Assembly: GCA_900754115.1 (NCBI GenBank)
Contig: CAAEBM010000016.1
Coordinates: 1-53,797, forward strand
Origin: Bacilli bacterium
GTDB taxonomy: Bacteria; Bacillota_I; Bacilli_A; RFN20; CAG-631
Length of the DNA: 53,797 nucleotides
Reading direction: 5' to 3'
Position 1 is the stretch's first letter, and every line of letters starts with the position of its first letter. A program made the position numbers and the translations under genes. Below are positions 50,146 through 53,797 of the stretch, piece after piece. A model generated the notes under the pieces. It saw nothing but the letters and a program-made list of their open reading frames with translations, searched no databases and was not told where the DNA came from.

Positions 50146-51284
50146 AATAAATCCAATTTTGCGTGATTTTTATAACATGAATCAATGATTCCTGACGCGA
50201 TGACTTGTTCTGTTTCGGCATCATAAAAAACAGCAATTTGTCCAGGAGTAATTGCTTTTAAAGGAATATCACTTGAAACAATTATAGTATCCTCATCTAC
50301 TTTTTTTATCTTTACAGGATTATCTTGTTGACGATAACGAAATTTAGCATGGCAAAAAAGCCATTGATTGTTTTCCATACTTACAAAAAAATTCGATTGT
50401 TTTACGATGACTTCATCACAAAGTAAATAATCATTGTCATCTCCCATTGCAACATATAATCGATTCTTTTTTACATCTTTTTTGACAACAAACCATGATT
50501 TGCCATCACTACCTTTGATTCCACCAATATTTAAACCTTTTCTTTGACCAAAAGTATAATAATATACCCCTTGGTGTTCTCCAACTTTTTTTTGTGTCAC
50601 AATATCAATAATTTCTCCTGGTTTAGCAGGAATGTAATTTTTCAAAAATTCTTTAAAATTTCTTTCTCCTATAAAACAAATTCCGGTAGAATCTTTCTTA
50701 TTAGCTACATTGAGATGTAATTCATTAGCAATTTTTCTTACTTCTTCTTTTGTTATATTTTCTAAAGGAAACAAAGAAAAATTTAATTGTTCATCCGATA
50801 AAAAGGACAAAAAGTAAGATTGATCTTTGTTTTTATCTTTTGCTTTATATAGCTTTGAATGTCCATTTTCATGTACCACTTTTGCATAATGTCCCGTAGC
50901 TACATAGTCAACATTAAACTTTTTTGCAAAATCAATAAAGCAATCAAATTTAATATATTTATTACACATGATATCTGGATTGGGTGTGCGCCCCTTTTTA
51001 TATTCATCCAAAAAATATGTAAAAACATAGTCCCAATATTCTTTAATAAAATCTACTCGATATAAAGGAATATTTAAAATTTCAGCTGTTTTTTTGGCAT
51101 CTAAATAATCCATTTCTTGTGGACAAATTTCTCCTTGCCAAGAATTACCCAAAATATCATTATTAGCGGTTGAATCCCAATTTCTCATAAAAGCAGCGAT
51201 GACTTCATGACCTTGTTTTTTTAAAAGATAAGCCGCTATAGCACTATCCACGCCTCCACTTAATCCGACCATTATCTTTGCCAT
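50142..51284 (-). CDS. mnmA: tRNA 2-thiouridylase MnmA
   Basis: ATP-dependent enzyme that puts sulfur at C2 of wobble uridine in tRNA-Lys, -Glu and -Gln. The PP-loop is GLSGGVDSAIAAYLL. The first catalytic Cys is in PNPDIMCNKYIKFD, and the second in KKDSTGICFIGERNF. A beta-barrel domain ends the protein. Length 380 is normal. The sulfur donor YrvO-type desulfurase, next to it in B. subtilis, is not in view. The start has GGTGG plus a TGCTATAAT extended -10 upstream on the minus strand, divergent from the tRNA-Thr gene. Confidence 0.95.
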   Translation of the reverse strand: MAKIMVGLSGGVDSAIAAYLLKKQGHEVIAAFMRNWDSTANNDILGNSWQGEICPQEMDYLDAKKTAEILNIPLYRVDFIKEYWDYVFTYFLDEYKKGRTPNPDIMCNKYIKFDCFIDFAKKFNVDYVATGHYAKVVHENGHSKLYKAKDKNKDQSYFLSFLSDEQLNFSLFPLENITKEEVRKIANELHLNVANKKDSTGICFIGERNFKEFLKNYIPAKPGEIIDIVTQKKVGEHQGVYYYTFGQRKGLNIGGIKGSDGKSWFVVKKDVKKNRLYVAMGDDNDYLLCDEVIVKQSNFFVSMENNQWLFCHAKFRYRQQDNPVKIKKVDEDTIIVSSDIPLKAITPGQIAVFYDAETEQVIASGIIDSCYKNHAKLDLL

Positions 51285-51346
51285 GATAACACCACCTTTG
51301 TTTTAATAATTATAGCATTTTCTATTTATATTAACAATATAAAGCA

Positions 51347-51375
51347 TTGATTCAAAATCGAAAATATTATATAAT
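51347..51375 (+). promoter_or_regulatory. Promoter of tRNA-Thr
   Basis: TTGATT (51347-51352), exactly 17 bases, TATAAT (51370-51375), ten bases before the tRNA start. Confidence 0.75.
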
Positions 51376-51384
51376 ATATTTGTT

Positions 51385-51460
51385 GCCGACATAGCTCCAA
51401 CGGTAGAGCAATTCACTCGTAATGAATAGGCTGCTGGTTCAAATCCAGTTGTCGGCACCA
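51385..51460 (+). tRNA. tRNA-Thr (anticodon CGT)
   Basis: Cloverleaf is readable: acceptor GCCGACA (51385-51391) with TGTCGGC (51450-51456), discriminator A and encoded CCA (51458-51460). Anticodon stem TTCA/TGAA has the loop CTCGTAA, anticodon CGT, reading ACG. The T arm is CTGG-TTCAAAT-CCAG. It is a single tRNA with its own promoter; no other tRNA is seen in the window. Confidence 0.95.
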
Positions 51461-51629
51461 TTTTTAAATAATCCCTAATTTTAGGTTTTAAATACAAGAT
51501 AAAAATTTTAACATGAAATAGATTTAAACATAGTAGAAGTTAGAAGTTAAAAAGGAAGTGCATAGAATTTTTCCTACAAAGAACTTCTTTTTTAATATAA
51601 ATCAATCAAAGATTAAATGAGGAGGCAAA
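51461..51629. other. Intergenic region between tRNA-Thr and the glycosidase gene
   Basis: AT-rich, no reading frame of note. A weak hairpin of AAAAAGGAAGT (from about 51550) and ACTTCTTTTTT (to about 51595) may end the tRNA transcript. The ribosome binding site GAGGAGG precedes the lipoprotein start. Confidence 0.4.
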
Positions 51630-53258
51630 ATGAAAAAATATCTTTTATTATCTTTAACTTTATTTTTATGTGCTTGTGATATTTCAAAAAGTGATAAATT
51701 AAATTCGTCTTCAAGTAATTCTTCTTCAAATGATTCTACATCATCTTCTAGTTCTATTGTAAGTGATCTTCCTATACTCCCCACTGATATATTATTAAGT
51801 GATGAAGTAATAAATTTATATGTAGAAGAAACACAAAACATAAAGGTTTCTTTTATTCCTGAAAATACCACTGAAAGAAATCTGACTTTTGAAAGTACTA
51901 ATGACGATATTGCTAGTGTATCTGCTTTAGGAGTAATCACAGCGAATAAAGTTGGTGCAACAACGATTACTGTCAAAACAATTAATGAAATCACCAAAAA
52001 TATTCTAGTAAATGTAAGTGTTGCTAGTTTACCTGGATTAGTGGAGAAAGAACTCGTTACTGAAACAGCACCATATTATGGAAATGAATATTTTTATACT
52101 GATAATTTATCTCCTCAAATAACAAATATTACCGATGGTGTAACTTTAACAAAATATAATTATTATTCGGTAGATGGTTCTAATGCTCGTGATGTTTATC
52201 TATTAACTGCGAATATGAAAAAAGTAACCATAGAAGTGGGTACAAAAGATAACTCACTATATCCTACAGGAAATCAAGTTCTTTTAACGCAAGGACAAAA
52301 ATATGAATCATCAACTGGTAAAAAAGTTTATGCAGGAGTGAATGGTGATTATTTTGGTTATTTAGGTTCTGGTATGCCTAACGGCTTTATTGTAAAAAAT
52401 GGGTTTGTAGTGAGTGCTAAATCCTGTTCCTATGAAGATTTAGTCAATGGTATGTTTGCGTTAGCTGTTTCTTATAATAATGTAGCAAGTGTAGAAAAAA
52501 GTGCATTAAATAGTTCAACCTATTATCGAATCGATAATGCTATAGAATTATATGATTATGTTGCTAATAAAAAAGGAAGTTTCAATATCGATGCAATTGA
52601 TGGAACAATAATGTATGATGCTCATCAAGGAAACGCTCGCACCATTGAAAATGAATTAATAACTCAAAACACAAGTGTAACAAATAAAAATGTATTGATT
52701 ATTGAAAAAACACAATCTTACAATAATTTAGCTACAAATTTCCCTTTTGATGGCATAATTGTACAAAAATTACAATCTTATTCTGGATCACTCACACTTG
52801 AGTCTAATCAAGTAGCAATTTTAACAAATTCAACTTTTTTTAATTTAGCTAAAGTTGATTATCAAGTTCGTATTGGTGTTACAAAGTCTGATCAAAATGC
52901 TTTTTCTAATACTAAAACAGTGATTGGTGGACGTCATTTACTCATTCAAGATTATCAAATTGCTTTCAATCTCAATAAAGAAACTACCAATAGTGCTCAA
53001 TCTAGACGCTCTAGAACAGCAGTTGGTGTAGATGGCAATGGAAATGTTATGATTTTAGTATGTGAAGATGGAGCTAATGCAGGTTTAAAACTGACTGAAA
53101 TTGCAGATTTTATGAGATATTTTGGTTGTAAAGATGCTTTCAATTTAGATGGTGGTGGTTCAACTGGACTAATCACTAGAAATAATGATAAACTAGTTTT
53201 AACAGCAGGTTATAATACTAGAGCAGTAGCAAATACTTTATTAATAACTGAAAAATAA
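51630..53258 (+). CDS. Phosphodiester glycosidase (NAGPA) lipoprotein with Big2 domain
   Basis: A 542-residue predicted lipoprotein (lipobox FLCAC) with a Ser-rich linker (about 22-45). About 50-130 is a Big2-type Ig-like domain (VSFIPENTTERNLTFESTNDDIASVSALGVITANKVGATTITV). The rest is the NAGPA/phosphodiester glycosidase domain: VNGDYFGYLGSGMPNGFIVKNG, SRRSRTAVGVDGNGNVMILVCEDG, LTEIADFMRYFGCKDAFNLDGGGSTGLI, and the terminal RAVANTLLITEK. The family cleaves or trims sugar-1-phosphodiesters and is linked to exopolysaccharide or teichoic-acid sugars. It stands alone after the tRNA, GAGGAGG as ribosome binding site. The Ig module is related in style to those of the 594-residue lipoprotein, suggesting common surface architecture. 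Confidence 0.88.
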   Translation: MKKYLLLSLTLFLCACDISKSDKLNSSSSNSSSNDSTSSSSSIVSDLPILPTDILLSDEVINLYVEETQNIKVSFIPENTTERNLTFESTNDDIASVSALGVITANKVGATTITVKTINEITKNILVNVSVASLPGLVEKELVTETAPYYGNEYFYTDNLSPQITNITDGVTLTKYNYYSVDGSNARDVYLLTANMKKVTIEVGTKDNSLYPTGNQVLLTQGQKYESSTGKKVYAGVNGDYFGYLGSGMPNGFIVKNGFVVSAKSCSYEDLVNGMFALAVSYNNVASVEKSALNSSTYYRIDNAIELYDYVANKKGSFNIDAIDGTIMYDAHQGNARTIENELITQNTSVTNKNVLIIEKTQSYNNLATNFPFDGIIVQKLQSYSGSLTLESNQVAILTNSTFFNLAKVDYQVRIGVTKSDQNAFSNTKTVIGGRHLLIQDYQIAFNLNKETTNSAQSRRSRTAVGVDGNGNVMILVCEDGANAGLKLTEIADFMRYFGCKDAFNLDGGGSTGLITRNNDKLVLTAGYNTRAVANTLLITEK

Positions 53259-53297
53259 TTTCAATGAATAATTTTCAAAAAAATGATTATTGATATA

Positions 53298-53326
53298 TTT
53301 ACATATTCAATAAAATGTCATATAAT
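53298..53326 (+). promoter_or_regulatory. Strong promoter for a short + strand RNA
   Basis: TTTACA (53298-53303), exactly 17 bases, TATAAT (53321-53326). RNA should start near 53333 and may end at the hairpin with T run at 53386, about 55 bases. Confidence 0.7.
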
Positions 53327-53346
53327 AACAATGGCAGATAATTTTG

Positions 53347-53386
53347 GAGGGTCAAGTGGTATGACACTTGACCCTCGAACTTTTTT
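53347..53386. terminator. Perfect 12-bp hairpin, probable shared terminator
   Basis: GAGGGTCAAGTG (53347-53358) and CACTTGACCCTC (53365-53376) around GTATGA, followed on the plus strand by GAAC and T6. It could end the short + strand RNA and stop or stabilise the convergent minus-strand peptide mRNA. Confidence 0.8.
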
Positions 53387-53405
53387 AAGGATGTTTGGCA
53401 GATAA
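53361..53405 (+). CDS. Possible 14-residue peptide MTLDPRTFLRMFGR
   Basis: A short frame with a well-spaced SD (GGAGGG at 53346-53351, nine bases before ATG). It can be extended in frame to an ATG at 53331, but that lies at the predicted RNA start. SD and start codon are both buried in the 12-bp hairpin. It may be a decoy frame in a regulatory RNA rather than a made peptide. Confidence 0.3.
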   Translation: MTLDPRTFLRMFGR

Positions 53406-53415
53406 TTTTAAAGAG

Positions 53416-53496
53416 TTACTTCTTTTTTGATTGATTATCTTTAAAGAATTGAATCAATAGTATTAGTGCAATAATCAATGCAATCAAATACTCCAA
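53416..53496 (-). CDS. 26-residue hydrophobic peptide, type I toxin-like
   Basis: A TTG-started frame (TTG at 53496, TAA at 53416-53418) eight bases from a GGAGG SD. The peptide has a continuous hydrophobic helix (MEYLIALIIALILLIQFF) then a polar, basic tail (KDNQSKKK). Size and shape match the small membrane toxins of type I systems (Fst/TxpA/Ldr kinds), though no family is assigned. A leader peptide frame and two hairpins precede it, a promoter with an extended -10 lies 107 bases upstream, and a convergent RNA is predicted on the other strand. Confidence 0.55.
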   Translation of the reverse strand: MEYLIALIIALILLIQFFKDNQSKKK

Positions 53497-53518
53497 AGAA
53501 TTGTCCTCCAATTAAAAA

Positions 53519-53557
53519 TTACCTATCTACCAAACACCCCTGGCTCAATAGGTACAT
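53519..53557 (-). CDS. 12-residue leader peptide MYLLSQGCLVDR
   Basis: A complete short frame with AAAGGAG eight bases before the ATG, ending 22 bases before the start of the hydrophobic peptide. Its ends fall in an inverted repeat (ACCTAT at 53521-53526, ATAGGT at 53548-53553). Two 13-base near-repeats (53528-53540, 53557-53569) lie at its ends. Its translation could control folding of the downstream SD. No homologue recognised. Confidence 0.4.
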   Translation of the reverse strand: MYLLSQGCLVDR

Positions 53558-53580
53558 ACCAAACACTCCTTTCCAAAGTT

Positions 53581-53611
53581 GCCTATTTTATAGGCATGAT
53601 ATAATATAACA
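53581..53611 (-). promoter_or_regulatory. Promoter and 5'-end hairpin of the peptide mRNA
   Basis: On the minus strand TGTTATATT (plus 53603-53611) is an extended -10 giving an RNA start near 53595-53596. That start coincides with the hairpin GCCTAT-AAA-ATAGGC (plus 53581-53595), so the RNA would begin with a stem-loop, as known for Fst-type toxin mRNAs. Confidence 0.5.
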
Positions 53612-53718
53612 CAAATAAAATAAAGAAAGACTTCAAATTACTACTGAGTTTATATCACTTTTCTATTACTTTTTTACTAGAAAATCTTTTTTTATTCAAT
53701 AAAAAAGGGTAAAAAAAA
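53612..53718. other. Spacer between the small-peptide locus and 5S rRNA
   Basis: AT-rich, no gene. The minus-strand T8 run directly after the 5S 3' end (53711-53718 as A) can end rRNA transcription together with the 5S terminal helix. Confidence 0.4.
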
Positions 53719-53797
53719 GCCCGGCAACGTGCTATTCTCCCCTTGCGGATACCTTCGCCGTTACGGTGCTTAACTTCTGTGTTCGGGATGGGTACAG
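53719..53797 (-). rRNA. rrf: 5S ribosomal RNA, 3' part (cut by window end)
   Basis: On the minus strand the sequence CCCATCCCGAACACAGAAG, then GTTAAGC, the CGGCGAAGG-TATCC loop region and the 3' end CACGTTGCCGGGC are standard 5S rRNA. About 30-40 bases of the 5' end are beyond the window, so an rRNA operon lies immediately to the right, reading toward this window. Confidence 0.95.

Larger units (their letters stand above)
53332..53409 (+). repeat. Exact 14-base direct repeat flanking the hairpin
   Basis: TGGCAGATAATTTT occurs at 53332-53345 and 53396-53409, 64 bases apart, on either side of the perfect hairpin. The second copy contains the TAA that ends the short + strand frame. A related TTTGGTAGATAGGTAATTTT lies on the minus strand at about 53512-53533. 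Confidence 0.8.

Noticed and set aside
51303..51497. Minus-strand frame over the tRNA with VPTTGFEPAAYSLRVNCSTVGA
   Set aside because: This is the well-known false protein read antisense through a tRNA gene.

Overview
The window is AT-rich (by eye about 30% G+C) and reads with the standard bacterial code: TGA ends mraY, rluD and dinB exactly where those families end. Gene content points to an endospore-forming or recently sporulating Bacillota/Bacilli lineage close to the Erysipelotrichales/RF39/Mollicutes branch. The evidence is spoVD, spoVE, spoIIGA, sigE, sigG and spoIIIAH, a DAP-type MurE, a B. subtilis-like gene order and many Cys-lipoproteins. No transposase, phage module or CRISPR array was seen.

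Region 1 (about 1-24.1 kb, + strand) is a division/cell-wall cluster in near-B. subtilis order: spoVD-murE-mraY-murD-spoVE-murG-murB, ftsA-ftsZ, spoIIGA-sigE-sigG, ylmC-sepF, T-box-ileS-lspA-rluD. It continues with comEB, dinB, xerD, deoB and a two-gene SsuA/SsuC-like transporter without an ATPase. FtsQ/DivIB, DivIVA and YlmD/E/G/H are missing from their usual places. Next come an orphan MazF/PemK-like toxin gene and an RsmF-type methyltransferase.

Region 2 (26-33 kb, - strand) holds tex, spoIIIAH, efp, a membrane protein, an MBL hydrolase, rpmG and two tandem DHH phosphoesterases. efp next to spoIIIAH is the canonical efp-spoIIIA locus with spoIIIAA-AG missing.

Region 3 (32.9-41.6 kb, - strand) is the most distinctive. 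One promoter (41.62 kb) and one terminator (34.05 kb) bracket an ABC importer (ATPase, two permeases, binding lipoprotein), an SNase+OB surface nuclease lipoprotein and an Ig/OB-like lipoprotein. Immediately downstream are a second nuclease lipoprotein (lamin-tail + SNase) and the two DHH phosphoesterases. I read this as a surface nucleic-acid scavenging system: cut outside, import, finish inside.

Region 4 (41.8-51.3 kb, - strand) has a Phd-like antitoxin, a GNAT, a DUF1292 protein with a His/Cys tail, then ruvX, alaS (with T-box), an AI-2E-type permease, a small protein, recD2 and mnmA, in an order like the B. subtilis trmU-recD2-yrrI-alaS-yrrK-yrzB block. Region 5 (51.3-53.8 kb) has tRNA-Thr(CGT), a phosphodiester-glycosidase lipoprotein, an unannotated two-strand small-peptide locus resembling a type I toxin-antitoxin module, and the 3' part of a 5S rRNA.

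Regulation can be read directly at several sites: a long-spacer (21 bp) spoIIG-like promoter, a SigF-like promoter embedded in an SD-occluding hairpin before sigG, a SigE-like promoter before spoIIIAH, two T-boxes with readable specifiers (ATC for Ile, GCT for Ala), and a recurrent compact start module TATAAT-N6/7-GGTGAT-N3/6-start.
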